Positions 33,120 to 42,281 of a stretch of DNA of 64,000 nt are shown piece after piece. A model generated the notes under the pieces. That model was not told where the DNA came from. It saw only the letters and a list, made by a program, of their open reading frames with translations, and did no database searches. Source of the stretch: Alphaproteobacteria bacterium. Its GTDB lineage: Bacteria > Myxococcota_A > UBA796 > GCA-2862545. How positions within the stretch are numbered: the first letter of the stretch is position 1; each line of letters begins with the position of its first letter. The position numbers were made by a program, and so were the translations under genes. The DNA lies in NCBI GenBank assembly GCA_020632875.1, contig JACKET010000025.1:3481-67480 (forward strand), written 5' to 3'.

Positions 33120-34724
33120 GTGATCGAATCCGCAGTCGCCGCCGCCCTCGAGTCCCTCGGCCTCCCGCCTCCGCGCCGGATGTTCGCCGTTCGTCACGGC
33201 ACGGCACGCACCTTCGAGGTCGAGCTGCACGGCGGCCGATCCGTGTGGGTGCGGGTGCCGATCTCGCGCGCCGGGCTCGCCGCGCTCCGCCGCGAAGAGG
33301 CGGCGCTCGCGCTGCTCCGCAGCTCGCCGGCGGGCGACCCGATCGCCTCTCCCTACAGCGTGATGGCCTACGGCGATCTCGTGCTCGCCGTGCTCCCGCG
33401 CCCGCCGGGCCGCCCCGCGAGCGACGCGCTGGGCGCCGACGGCACCGCGATCGCCCGCGCCGTGGGCGCCTGGTTGGCCCGGGTGCCCGCCGATCAACCG
33501 GCGCACGGCACGATGGCGCGCGACGGGGTCTTCGTCCGCGACCAGCCCACCTGGGCAGCGACGCTCGACGCGCACCTCCAGCGCATCCGCACCCGGCTGG
33601 CGCGGTCCGGCTGGGGGCTCGGCACCGTCGAAGAGCAGCTCGCACGCCGCGTGAGCGACGGCCTGGCCGCCGCGGCGCGCGCCGACGCGTTCGCCGTCGT
33701 CCACCGCGATCTGGCGCCCGACCGGGTGTACGTCCGCGATGGCCTGATCACGGGCGTCGTCGACTGGGAGCGCGCGTGGCTCGCCGATCCCCTGCTCCAG
33801 TGGGCGCCGCTCGTCGTGCAGCCCCCCGCCGTGCTCGGCCCCATGCTCGACGCCCACGGCGCCGAGGCCGTGCGCGACGGCGCCGATCGGCTCGAGGGCT
33901 ACGCGTCCTTCGAGGTGCTCGCGCGCTACGAGGCCCGGCTCGACGCCGCCATCGACGACAACGCCCGCGCGGCGGCCGCCGGCCTGGCCGTGCACGAGGC
34001 GGGCGTCCTGGGCTCCGGCGTGCGCGCCCTGCTCGACGCCGCCGTCCCGACCGGCGGGGTGTGGCCGGGCTGGGTTCCGGATCCCGCCGCGGTGCTGCTG
34101 CGGCGCGTGCTCGTGCTGCTCGCCACCGAGCCCGACCCGTTCGACCGGCGCATCGAGCACCTGCTCGCGGGCGCCCTGCTCTCCGGGCACCCCGAGAACC
34201 CCGAAGGCGAGGCGTGGCGCGCGCTGACGTTCGACGCGGCGCGCGGCGTCGACACCGCCGGCGAAGCGCTCCCCGGCCCCACCGACGACCGTCTCGACCG
34301 GGCGCTGCGCGTGCCCGGCCCGTTCGCCTCCGGTGCGCTGACCGCGTGGCTCGTGCGCACCGCGCTCGAGCGCGTCGACACGGTGGATCCCGCGGTGCGC
34401 GCCGCCTGCGCGCGCCGCGTCGAGTGCCTGGCGTGCCTCGACGAGCGGCCCGCCATCGTCGAGCCCGAGGTCACGCTCCTGCACCTGCTCCTCGGCCTCG
34501 CTGCCTCGATCGGCACGGCGCACCAGCGCACCTGGGCACGCCGGCTGCGCGAGGAATGGTCCGACATCGCGCCCACGGTCGACGCCGCACCCTTCGAGGA
34601 TGCGCTGCGCGATCCCCGCGCGACCATCGCCAGCGCGCCCGCGCTGCTGGCCCTCCTCACGATCCCCGCCGATCAGCTCCCGGCCGATCGCGCGGCGGTT
34701 CTCGCAGCGGTTTCTTCCAGATAG
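33120..34724 (+). CDS. Aminoglycoside phosphotransferase-like kinase with C-terminal helical domain
   Basis: A 534-residue protein from GTG. Residues 1-280 are an APH/choline-kinase fold: VHRDLAPDRVYV (catalytic Asp197) and GVVDWERAWLADP, where Asp is the metal ligand of the DxD-type loop. The Brenner-type N downstream of the Asp is replaced by Arg (HRDLAPDR instead of HGDLxxxN), which may alter metal binding. Residues 280-534 are Ala/Leu-rich helical, with no match known to me. It follows the radical SAM gene by 10 bp and is probably co-transcribed. Likely a small-molecule kinase rather than a resistance gene. Confidence 0.65.
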   Translation: MIESAVAAALESLGLPPPRRMFAVRHGTARTFEVELHGGRSVWVRVPISRAGLAALRREEAALALLRSSPAGDPIASPYSVMAYGDLVLAVLPRPPGRPASDALGADGTAIARAVGAWLARVPADQPAHGTMARDGVFVRDQPTWAATLDAHLQRIRTRLARSGWGLGTVEEQLARRVSDGLAAAARADAFAVVHRDLAPDRVYVRDGLITGVVDWERAWLADPLLQWAPLVVQPPAVLGPMLDAHGAEAVRDGADRLEGYASFEVLARYEARLDAAIDDNARAAAAGLAVHEAGVLGSGVRALLDAAVPTGGVWPGWVPDPAAVLLRRVLVLLATEPDPFDRRIEHLLAGALLSGHPENPEGEAWRALTFDAARGVDTAGEALPGPTDDRLDRALRVPGPFASGALTAWLVRTALERVDTVDPAVRAACARRVECLACLDERPAIVEPEVTLLHLLLGLAASIGTAHQRTWARRLREEWSDIAPTVDAAPFEDALRDPRATIASAPALLALLTIPADQLPADRAAVLAAVSSR

Positions 34725-34805
34725 CGCAGAGGATGCGCTACACTGTATTCGACCCGGGATCCTCACCTGTGTCTGTCTCGCTCTGAACTCCTCCAGAGGT
34801 GATCT

Positions 34806-37793
34806 ATGGAACGCACCCGCCGTTCGTCTCAGTCGCTCGAACAGCCGAAGACCCGTACCGCTTCGCTCGACGCGCCCACGAACAACGAGAAGGCCTCGAA
34901 CTGGGGCAACGGTCTGAGCGCCGAGAGCGTGCACGCTCCGTCCGGCAGCGGCTCGGGCTCGGGCATGGCCAACAGCTTCCTCGGCATCAGCCAGGATCTG
35001 AGCGGCAGCACCAGCCAGTTCGGCCAGCCCGGCGAGCGCACGTGGAGCGACTGGACCGCAGGCGGCTTCGGCGCGGCCTACGGCGGCGAGTTCGGCGCGG
35101 GCCCCTACGAGCGCACGCTCGGCGGCGGCATCGGCGCGGGCGGTGGCTTCGGCCAGTGGTCCGAGGTCAACGGCAAGCGCACCAGCAACGGCTTCGGCGG
35201 CGGCGCCGCGGTGGCCGGACGGTTCGACGAGAGCACCAGCCTGTGGGGCCAGTCCCTCGGCATGGGCGGCGACGTCTACAGGGGTGTGGGCGGCAGCGCC
35301 TACGAGTTCAGCGAGGGCAACAAGTCCGGCTACGGCATCACCGGCGGCTACACGCCCCTCGGGTTCAACGACGCCTATGCGTCCGTGAACACCGGCCTCG
35401 GCAGCAACCGCACCAGCGTCGGCCAAGCCGAGATCGGCCGCGTGGGCGGCAACCTCGAGGGCTACACCACCGACAAGGGTGGCTGGGGCCTCAACGGCGG
35501 CTGGTCGCAGGGTCGCAACACCTTCCGCGACATCAACAGCACCACCACCACGGGTCTCGGCACCACCGACATCAGCGTCGGTCAGGTCTCCCAGGGCAAG
35601 TACATGCAGGGCAAGGCCGGGCGCGACGACGACGGCCGGTACTTCGTGGGCGGCAAGAAGGGCGGGTCGCTCAGCGTGAACGATGTCGACCTGAACCACA
35701 CGTGGGGCAACGGCATGCAGACCACGGCCCACCTCGGCAGCTACGGCGGCAACGGCAAGGAGTTCGAGGCGGGCTTCAACCCGAACACCATGACCGCCGA
35801 CTTCCAGGGCGTGTACGGGTCCGGCAAGAAGATCAAGGATGTGAGCGTCGGCACCGACCTGCCCGGCGGCGGCAACTTCAACGCCTCCCTCGGCCAGTTC
35901 CAGAACGGCAGCCAGGTCCGCATCGACCGGTCCACCATCGGCCCCGACGGCGCGCACATCCGCGGCGGCGGCCACATGAGCGACGGCTTCGAGCTGCAGA
36001 ACGCCAAGGTCGGCGGCGGCTGGGATGGCGTCTACACCACCGAAGCGAGCCTCGGCCGGTTCTCGAACCGCACGCAGATCGACGGCGCGTCGCTCGACAT
36101 CGACGGCAACGGCATCCGCGCGGGCGTCCAGCAGGTCCGCACCGGCGGGTTCGTCGCGCAGAACATGCACGCCGAGCAGAATTTCGGCGACGGCGCCCTG
36201 AAGACCAACGCGAACGTCGGCGAGGTGTCGAACGACATCCTGCTCAACGGCGGGCGCGCGAGCATCGACGGCAGCGGTGTCCACGCCGGCTTCGACGAGC
36301 TCGACTTCGGTGGCGTGCGCGTGAAAGACGTGAACTACAACGCCAGCGTCATGAACGGTGCGGCCGAGCTCGACGCGCGGATGGGCAGCTTCACGAATGG
36401 CAACAACATCAAGGGCGGCAACGTCGACATCACGCGCAACGGCGTGAACGCGTCGGTCGAAGAGTTCGGCATCATGGGCACCGACGTGAACGACGTGCAC
36501 GTCGGTGTCAAGGGGCCGGGCGGCACGCACGCCAACGCCGACCTCGGTGCGTACCACACCGGCATCAGCGGCAAGAACGCCTACGCCGAGATCAACGGCA
36601 GCGGCGTGAACGTCGGCGCCGAGCACCTCGACTACAACCAGCACCAGCTGAAGGACGTGAACCTCGAGGGCGGCATCGACGGCATCTACAACACGCACGC
36701 GCGGTTGGGCGAAGGCCACCTGAACCAGGCGTCCGCCGACAACGTGAACCTCTCGCTGAACGGCGACGGGCTCTCGGGCTCGGCCGACAACCTGAACTAC
36801 AGCTACCTCGGCGTCGAGGACTTCAGCGCCGGCCAGTCCTTCGGCGACGGAGCGGTCGAGACCGAGCTCTCCCTCGGCAAGGGCGACTACCTCGGCGCGG
36901 GCGCCGATCACGTCGAGTTCCAGTCGAACCTGATCGACTCCAGCGGGTCGGTCGACGGGCTCAACGCGCACGGCCTCAACCTGCAAGACCTCAACGCGCA
37001 CGTGGGTGTCGGCGATGCCGGCCTCGACGTGGGCGCGAAGGAGCTCGACGTGCTCGACCTCAACGTCGGGCACGCCGACTTCCACCGCGAGAACTTCGGC
37101 CTCTCCGGCGGCGGCAACATCCAGGATGCCCAGCTCGACGTGCTCGACGCGAAGGGTCTGGGTGGTGGCCTCTCCTGGGGCGACGACAAGATCGCCGAGG
37201 CACGCACCGATCTGAACCTCTCGGCGGGCGTCGACCAGGCGAGCGGCGAGTGGGACGTGCTCTCCGGCACGGCCAACGGCCAGTTCACCAACGCGAACGC
37301 CTCGCTCATGACCGACAACACCCACCTCGAAGCGTTCGGGCACAGCCTCGACCTCGGGCGCACGGGCGCGTCGATCAACGCGAGCGGCGCGGGCGCCGTC
37401 GACCTCTCGAAGGGCCAGGCCAGCGGCAACGTCAACTTCGCGGGCTCCGAGCTCGCGCTGTTCGGCAACAGCGTCACGGTCGGCGACTGGGCGCAGGCGA
37501 GCGGCAGTGTCGACGCCTCGAAGGGCCAGGCGAACTTCAACGTCGGTGGCGAGAACGGCGTCGGCGCGGATGTCGACATCGGCGCGGGCAACCTCGACAT
37601 CAACGCGTTCGGTCACAAGATCGACGTCGACGAGGGCATCCGCGACGGCGTGTCTGCAGTGAAGGACGGCGCCGCTTGGGTCGGCGACAAGGCGAGCAGC
37701 GCGGCCAACTGGGCCGGCGACCGCCTCTCCGACGCGGGCAGCGCGATCTCCAGCGGCGCCAGCAAGGCCTGGGACGTCGTCACCAGCTGGTAG
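34806..37793 (+). CDS. Large repetitive Gly/Asn/Asp-rich protein, no export signal
   Basis: A 995-residue protein with no cysteine seen. The basic start MERTRRSSQSLEQPKTRTAS is disordered and not a Sec signal. Residues 90-340 are Gly-rich. From residue 343, units of 54-56 residues begin at 343, 397, 451, 506, 561, 615, 670 and 726 (then 772). Each opens [IVL]x[DN][VFAM] and contains a G-x(2-4)-[ND] turn and a strand such as VDITRNGVNASV or AEINGSGVNVGA. The pattern suggests a beta-solenoid or fibre. The end (from about 950: DGAAWVGDKASSAANWAGDR) is an amphipathic helix. An extended ribosome site GAGGTGAT precedes the ATG. Function unknown; a contractile-injection cargo or filament is possible. 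Confidence 0.75.
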   Translation: MERTRRSSQSLEQPKTRTASLDAPTNNEKASNWGNGLSAESVHAPSGSGSGSGMANSFLGISQDLSGSTSQFGQPGERTWSDWTAGGFGAAYGGEFGAGPYERTLGGGIGAGGGFGQWSEVNGKRTSNGFGGGAAVAGRFDESTSLWGQSLGMGGDVYRGVGGSAYEFSEGNKSGYGITGGYTPLGFNDAYASVNTGLGSNRTSVGQAEIGRVGGNLEGYTTDKGGWGLNGGWSQGRNTFRDINSTTTTGLGTTDISVGQVSQGKYMQGKAGRDDDGRYFVGGKKGGSLSVNDVDLNHTWGNGMQTTAHLGSYGGNGKEFEAGFNPNTMTADFQGVYGSGKKIKDVSVGTDLPGGGNFNASLGQFQNGSQVRIDRSTIGPDGAHIRGGGHMSDGFELQNAKVGGGWDGVYTTEASLGRFSNRTQIDGASLDIDGNGIRAGVQQVRTGGFVAQNMHAEQNFGDGALKTNANVGEVSNDILLNGGRASIDGSGVHAGFDELDFGGVRVKDVNYNASVMNGAAELDARMGSFTNGNNIKGGNVDITRNGVNASVEEFGIMGTDVNDVHVGVKGPGGTHANADLGAYHTGISGKNAYAEINGSGVNVGAEHLDYNQHQLKDVNLEGGIDGIYNTHARLGEGHLNQASADNVNLSLNGDGLSGSADNLNYSYLGVEDFSAGQSFGDGAVETELSLGKGDYLGAGADHVEFQSNLIDSSGSVDGLNAHGLNLQDLNAHVGVGDAGLDVGAKELDVLDLNVGHADFHRENFGLSGGGNIQDAQLDVLDAKGLGGGLSWGDDKIAEARTDLNLSAGVDQASGEWDVLSGTANGQFTNANASLMTDNTHLEAFGHSLDLGRTGASINASGAGAVDLSKGQASGNVNFAGSELALFGNSVTVGDWAQASGSVDASKGQANFNVGGENGVGADVDIGAGNLDINAFGHKIDVDEGIRDGVSAVKDGAAWVGDKASSAANWAGDRLSDAGSAISSGASKAWDVVTSW
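35832..37118 (+). repeat. Eight in-frame protein-level repeats (54-56 codons)
   Basis: Unit starts at nucleotides 35832, 35994, 36156, 36321, 36486, 36648, 36813 and 36981, with a ninth shorter start at 37119. Periods are 54, 54, 55, 55, 54, 55, 56 and 46 codons. Similarity is evident in the protein (KDV/NDV/QDL openings, ARLG/ADLG/ASLG turns) but weak in DNA, so the duplication is old. Confidence 0.75.
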
Positions 37794-37837
37794 ACGGCGC
37801 CGGCTGCGGTACAGTCGCGGCCTGACAGGGAGTCCCA

Positions 37838-38293
37838 ATGCAAGTCTTCGCCCTCACCCCCGAGGGGATCCTGGGCTGGGCACAGCGCAAGAACGTGCGC
37901 CTGCTCGAGAACAAGGAGCTCGGCCAGCTCGCGCTCCAGCGGCCGGGTGATCCGCAGCAGAACCTGCGGTTCATCCCCCGCCCCGACCGGAACCTGATGA
38001 CGTTCGCGCTTCCGCTGCTGTTCACGGTGCCGGAAGACCGCATCCCCGCGTTCTGCGTGGCGCTGTCGCTCGCGAACAGCGCGACGTTCGCGGGCTGCTG
38101 GACGCTCAACCACCAGCGCGGCGAGCCCTACTTCCGGCTCACCGTGCCGTCGGCGGGCACCGGCTGGACCGACACCGCGCTCGACTTCACGGTCGGCCTG
38201 ATGTTCTCGAGCGGCGACCGCGTGGGCCCGAACCTCATGAAGATCGCGCTCGAGGGCGCGGATCCCGCGACGGTTCTCGACCCCCCGAAGTAG
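37838..38293 (+). CDS. Small YbjN/secretion-chaperone-like protein (tentative)
   Basis: A 151-residue cytoplasmic protein. The alternation of strands and helices and the segment IPAFCVALSLANSATFAGCW plus LTVPSAGTGWTDTALDFTVG is like YbjN-family proteins, whose fold is shared with type III secretion chaperones. It starts 45 bp after the giant repetitive gene, with GGGAG ahead of its ATG, so it is likely its partner. Fold assignment is by pattern and uncertain. Confidence 0.5.
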   Translation: MQVFALTPEGILGWAQRKNVRLLENKELGQLALQRPGDPQQNLRFIPRPDRNLMTFALPLLFTVPEDRIPAFCVALSLANSATFAGCWTLNHQRGEPYFRLTVPSAGTGWTDTALDFTVGLMFSSGDRVGPNLMKIALEGADPATVLDPPK

Positions 38294-38308
38294 CCACCGG
38301 CGCGACGC

Positions 38309-39085
38309 TCACCGCATCTGATAGGGCGTCGCGTCGTTGATCGTGCTCTCGAGCTTCAGCGAGTGCGTGGGCACCGAGCCCGCGATCAGCCCCTGGATGC
38401 CGCCCGCACGCGTCGTCGTGACGAGCATGTCGCCACCGGGCCCCCGGATGTACAGGCGGTCGTGCTCGACCGGGTATTCGTACGTGTAGATGGCGGAGCG
38501 CGTGCCCTGCGGCACCTCGACCGTCACGCTGTACACCTTCGCATCGGGGTGCGCCTCGTAGGCCTGGCGGAACGCGCGGTACACGTGCTCGGGCTTCAGC
38601 TCGCGCTCTTCGACCGCATCGGACTTCGCGATGTTCCAGCCGGAGCGCATCACCTTCTCGAGCGGGCCGGGCGCCCAGCCGAGCTCGACGTGCACCCGGT
38701 CGCCCTCGCGCGTGATCGGCGGGTTCTCGAAGTGCTGGCGCACCTTCTCTTCGACGCGCGCGCGCAGCTCGGGCGTGTCGGTGAGCGCCGTGGTGTACAT
38801 GCCCTTCGAGATCCGGATGAAGGCGTCGAGCTCGTTCTTGTCGTTCGGCAGCTCGCCCTTCCACTGGCGGCGGCGCGTGTTCATCGCCTTGTCGATCACC
38901 GGATCGACCACGGCGGGGTCGTCGAGGTTGTACGCCGCGGTGTGCGCCCAGTTGGCGGGGTGCTCGACGAAGGCCTGACGGACGTAGGCACGGGGATCGG
39001 ACACGGTCTCGGACACTTGGCCTCCCTGGGGGGACGGAACGGAAGCGGGCGGCGAGCCGCAGGCGAGGAGGAGCAGCCAGATCAC
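38309..39085 (-). CDS. Putative lipoprotein, unknown function
   Basis: A 258-residue protein from a GTG that overlaps the stop of the upstream sugar-transferase-like gene as GTGA. The start MIWLLLLACGSPPA gives a very short signal with lipobox LLAC. The mature part is alpha/beta with a helical section (KAMNTRRRQWKGELPNDKNE) and a beta section (VKVYS-like, SAIYTYEYPVEHDRLYIRG). I do not recognise a family. It is probably co-translated with the upstream gene. Confidence 0.6.
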   Translation of the reverse strand: MIWLLLLACGSPPASVPSPQGGQVSETVSDPRAYVRQAFVEHPANWAHTAAYNLDDPAVVDPVIDKAMNTRRRQWKGELPNDKNELDAFIRISKGMYTTALTDTPELRARVEEKVRQHFENPPITREGDRVHVELGWAPGPLEKVMRSGWNIAKSDAVEERELKPEHVYRAFRQAYEAHPDAKVYSVTVEVPQGTRSAIYTYEYPVEHDRLYIRGPGGDMLVTTTRAGGIQGLIAGSVPTHSLKLESTINDATPYQMR

Positions 39086-40239
39086 GGTTTCGCTCCGAGG
39101 TGGGACAGGTACAGCGCCGCACCGGTGGGGAGCGCGCGTGCCTGCTGAACGTAATCGGCCCGGCGCCGCGCTTCTTCCGCGCGTCGCTCGCGATCGGACA
39201 GCAGCCCCATCGCCGTGGACACGAACGCCTCGGGGGCGCGGATCTCGGTGGGGTTGAGGAGCGCACCGTACGGATTGCCCGCGAGGACGGGGCCGAGCGT
39301 GTCCCACATGCTGTAGGGCCACATCAGGAAGCGGTACACGTCGATCCCGCCGAGCGGGCCGGCCTCGCTGTTCACGACCGTCATCACGGGCACGCCGGAC
39401 GCGATGGCGAGGGCGTTCGTCATCGCGGACGCGTTGAGCGACAGCACGCAGTCGACGGACGCGACGAGCCCGCGGAACGCCTGCGGGGGCAGGTTCGGGA
39501 TCCAGTGGAACCGGTCGCCCAGGTGCTCCTTGAGGCGCAGCGGCACGGGGCCGAGCTGCACGACGTGGACGTGATCCGGCAGGCTGCGCAGGCGCTCCGT
39601 GAGGACGGGAGGCACCGCGCGCATCACGGCATCCACCTCGGCGAGCGCGTACTTCCGGTGCTGCCAGGCCGACGTGGCGAGGAACAGGATGGGCGCGTCG
39701 TCGGGCAGCCCGTAGCGCCCGCGCTCCACGGGGAGCTCGGGATCCGGGAGGATGCAGAACGTCTTCTCGGCGCTCGGCCGGATGAACGGGACGGGCGCCA
39801 TGCGCCACGGGAACCCCGCCAGCTTCGGAGAGAACCCGAGCCCGTCGCTCGGGTGCGCATCGAGCCCCGTGACCTCGGGCGCGTGCCACGTGTCGACGAA
39901 CACGATCCGCCCACCGAGCTTCGCAAGGAATCCGGGGTCGACCCGGCGGCGCTCGAGGCTGTTCGAGGCCATCGCGAAGTCGGCCAGCAGCACGCCGTCT
40001 GGACGCCCCTTCGCGATCGCGTCGGCGAACACGGGCTCGATGGCGCCCCACCCCTCCGGCGGCGCGACGTGCAGCTCGAAGTCCTCGCCGGCGAACACCT
40101 TGTGGACCGCGGGATCCGCGACGACCACGACCTCGTCGCCGCGGGCGCGCAGCTCGCGGCCGATGTCGCGACCGACCTGCGCCTCGCCCGTTCCGGAGCG
40201 ACTCAGCGCGACGATCAGATGGCGTCCCCGACGGCTCAT
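39082..40239 (-). CDS. GT-B-fold glycosyltransferase-like protein (DUF6365-like)
   Basis: A 385-residue protein with the two-Rossmann look of GT-B enzymes: HLIVALSRSGTGEAQVGRDI at the N-terminus, LFLATSAWQHRKYALAEV at the second-domain start, and VHVVQLGPVPLRLKEHLGDR followed by SLNASAMTNALAIASGVPVM, equivalent to the nucleotide-sugar loop. It resembles DUF6365-type proteins. The nucleotide-sugar donor and acceptor are unknown. Divergent from the membrane glycosyltransferase gene over 80 bp, which suggests a shared surface-glycan role. Confidence 0.6.
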   Translation of the reverse strand: MSRRGRHLIVALSRSGTGEAQVGRDIGRELRARGDEVVVVADPAVHKVFAGEDFELHVAPPEGWGAIEPVFADAIAKGRPDGVLLADFAMASNSLERRRVDPGFLAKLGGRIVFVDTWHAPEVTGLDAHPSDGLGFSPKLAGFPWRMAPVPFIRPSAEKTFCILPDPELPVERGRYGLPDDAPILFLATSAWQHRKYALAEVDAVMRAVPPVLTERLRSLPDHVHVVQLGPVPLRLKEHLGDRFHWIPNLPPQAFRGLVASVDCVLSLNASAMTNALAIASGVPVMTVVNSEAGPLGGIDVYRFLMWPYSMWDTLGPVLAGNPYGALLNPTEIRAPEAFVSTAMGLLSDRERRAEEARRRADYVQQARALPTGAALYLSHLGAKP

Positions 40240-40319
40240 GCCGCCAGCATACGCCCCCTGGCTCCGCGGGCGGCGGCGTCATACCCAGGGCGCGTCCCTC
40301 CCCCGCCCGGACGGCCGGT

Positions 40320-42281
40320 TTGACAGGGTTCCTGCTCTCCAACCTCGCACTCGCCTTCGCTTCGTGGCGGGCCGCGGAGTCGTTCGACGACCTCGATGAC
40401 CCGTGGGCGCGCGCGGCGACCGGTCTGCTGGCGTTCCAGCTCGGCGCCGCGGGGCTGGCGCTGCTGCTGGCGCTCGCCGGGCTGCTCACGCCGACCGCGC
40501 AGATGGCGGGCGCGGGCGTGCTCGCCGTCGCGAGCCTCGGCCTGAAGCGCGCCGGGCCCGCGGCCTCCGCGCCGCTCGAGCGCGCCGACCACCTCGGAGT
40601 GGCGGTGCTCGTCGCGACCCTGGCGGTCTGGGCGCTCGGCCCGCCGCTCACGGGCACCGAGCTGACCTACGACGACGCGACGTACCACGCGGCCATCCCA
40701 GCCTGGATGCTGACCGAGGGGCACTTCGCCATCGCGCCGTTCACGTACCAGGCGTACTACCCGCTGCAGACCGAGCTCGTGTCGCTCTGGTTCATGATCC
40801 CGACGCACGACCTGACCCACGCCGGGCTCGGTCCGTTGCTGCACGCCCTGCTGTTCGCCACGGCCGGCACGGCGCTCGCGCGCCACCTCGGCGCCAGCAC
40901 GGGCAGCGGCGCGGCGTTCGTCGCCACCCTGCTCGTGTCGCGCCGCACCCTGCAGGGCCTGCACTCGACGTCGGCGCCCGACCTCTGCGCTACCGCGAAC
41001 CTGGTGACCGCGCTGTTGTTCGCGATGACCGTGCCCGGGCGCCTCGGCGCCCTCCTGTTCGGCGTGGCGGCCGGCGCCGCGCTCTCGACGAAGATCACGA
41101 CGGCTTCGGCGCTCGTGCTCGCCGCGGCCTGGTACGCGTGGCAGAACCGCGCGCAGCCCGCGCGGATCGGCATCGCCGCGGGGGTCGGCATCGCGCTCGG
41201 GTGCGGCTGGTACGTGCGGAACCTCGTGCTGACGGGCAATCCGCTGTTCCCCGCCGCGCTCGGCCCCTTCGAGGGCCCGCTCGACCCGGAGACCCAGTAC
41301 GTCAGCTCGCTGCGTCCGTTCCTCGACCCCGCCCACCCGCGGATGGTGTGGAACGTCGTGAAGACGCGCCTCAACTGGCCCACGGTGCTCGGCATCGGCG
41401 CGCTGGTGGGGCTCGGCGCGTCGATCGTCGCGGGATGGCGGCGGCGGCGCGCGGATCTGGTCCTCGTCGGGATCATCGGGATCCTCGGGATCCTCCTGCT
41501 CCCGCGACAGCCGTTCTCCGGCACGGTGAATCGCCCGGACCAGCCGCTCCACGCGCTGATCCGCTTCGTGATGCCCGCCGTGGCGATGGGCCTCGTGGGC
41601 TTCGCGGGCGCGGTGGGGCCGTCGGCGCGCGGGGTCTTCGCGGGTGTCGCGCTGTGGGCGCTCACCCTGTTCGGCAGCACCGACCTCGTCCGGACGCGCG
41701 ACTTCGCGGCGCTCGGCCTCGGCATCGCTGTCGCGGTGGGCCTCGGCGCCCTCGCGGTGCGCGGGCGGGCCCCCGGGCGTCGGACGGTCGCGGCGCTCGT
41801 GCTCGGCGTCCTGCTCGTGCTGGCGGCGCGAACGCCGGCGAAGCGGCGGGCGACGATCCTCCAGCTCCCCCGGATCTCGCTGTCCGCGGGCAACCAGGTC
41901 GAGCTGTTCGTGGCGATCAACCGCCTGAAGCGCGGCTCCGTGCTGGCGCAGGTCGCCGACGTGCCGGTGTCGAACGACCACTCGGTCCGGGCGCTGGGGA
42001 TGTCGCTCCAGCACCGGTACTTGGCGATCGACCTCGACGGCACGCCCCTGCGCCCGCTGCACGAGCGCTGGCGCGACGAGCCGGCGGGCTGGTGGTGGCG
42101 CTGGGGGCGCGCGCAGTCGGACGGGTTCCTCGAGAACCTCGCGCAGACCGACGTGGACTTCCTGATCGTGTCGACGTGCAACGAGGTCGACACCTGGCCC
42201 CCGGTGCGCGAGAAGCTGCTCGAGCACCCCGAGCGGCGCATCCACGCGTCGGACTGCGGCGAGATCTGGCGCGCGCGCTGA
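40320..42281 (+). CDS. Multi-pass membrane glycosyltransferase (GT39/GT83-like)
   Basis: A 653-residue protein with about 12 hydrophobic segments. An extracytoplasmic loop after the second or third helix carries YDDATYHAAIPAW, the acidic pair plus YH seen in ArnT/PMT-type polyprenyl-phosphate-sugar transferases. A soluble C-terminal part (about residues 500-653) follows. The start is uncertain: TTG at 40320 is the only initiator that precedes the first helix and has no good ribosome site. Two tandem palindromes lie just past the stop and may terminate it. Donor and acceptor unknown. Confidence 0.6.
   Translation: MTGFLLSNLALAFASWRAAESFDDLDDPWARAATGLLAFQLGAAGLALLLALAGLLTPTAQMAGAGVLAVASLGLKRAGPAASAPLERADHLGVAVLVATLAVWALGPPLTGTELTYDDATYHAAIPAWMLTEGHFAIAPFTYQAYYPLQTELVSLWFMIPTHDLTHAGLGPLLHALLFATAGTALARHLGASTGSGAAFVATLLVSRRTLQGLHSTSAPDLCATANLVTALLFAMTVPGRLGALLFGVAAGAALSTKITTASALVLAAAWYAWQNRAQPARIGIAAGVGIALGCGWYVRNLVLTGNPLFPAALGPFEGPLDPETQYVSSLRPFLDPAHPRMVWNVVKTRLNWPTVLGIGALVGLGASIVAGWRRRRADLVLVGIIGILGILLLPRQPFSGTVNRPDQPLHALIRFVMPAVAMGLVGFAGAVGPSARGVFAGVALWALTLFGSTDLVRTRDFAALGLGIAVAVGLGALAVRGRAPGRRTVAALVLGVLLVLAARTPAKRRATILQLPRISLSAGNQVELFVAINRLKRGSVLAQVADVPVSNDHSVRALGMSLQHRYLAIDLDGTPLRPLHERWRDEPAGWWWRWGRAQSDGFLENLAQTDVDFLIVSTCNEVDTWPPVREKLLEHPERRIHASDCGEIWRAR

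Noticed and set aside
34716..34744. Sigma70 promoter for the giant repetitive gene (TACACT at 34739-34744)
   Set aside because: The -10 matches at 4/6 but no -35 at proper spacing could be found, so it was not listed.
34799..37825. Alternative plus-strand frame over the repetitive gene (1008 codons)
   Set aside because: Composition is Arg/Gln/His-rich shadow. The frame from 34806 has a strong ribosome site and clear protein-level repeats.
32766..37838. Very long open frame on the minus strand antisense to the repetitive protein and radical SAM/APH genes
   Set aside because: The product is a low-complexity Ala/Val/Arg/His-rich shadow produced by GC-biased third positions and the repeats; the plus-strand genes have real motifs and ribosome sites.
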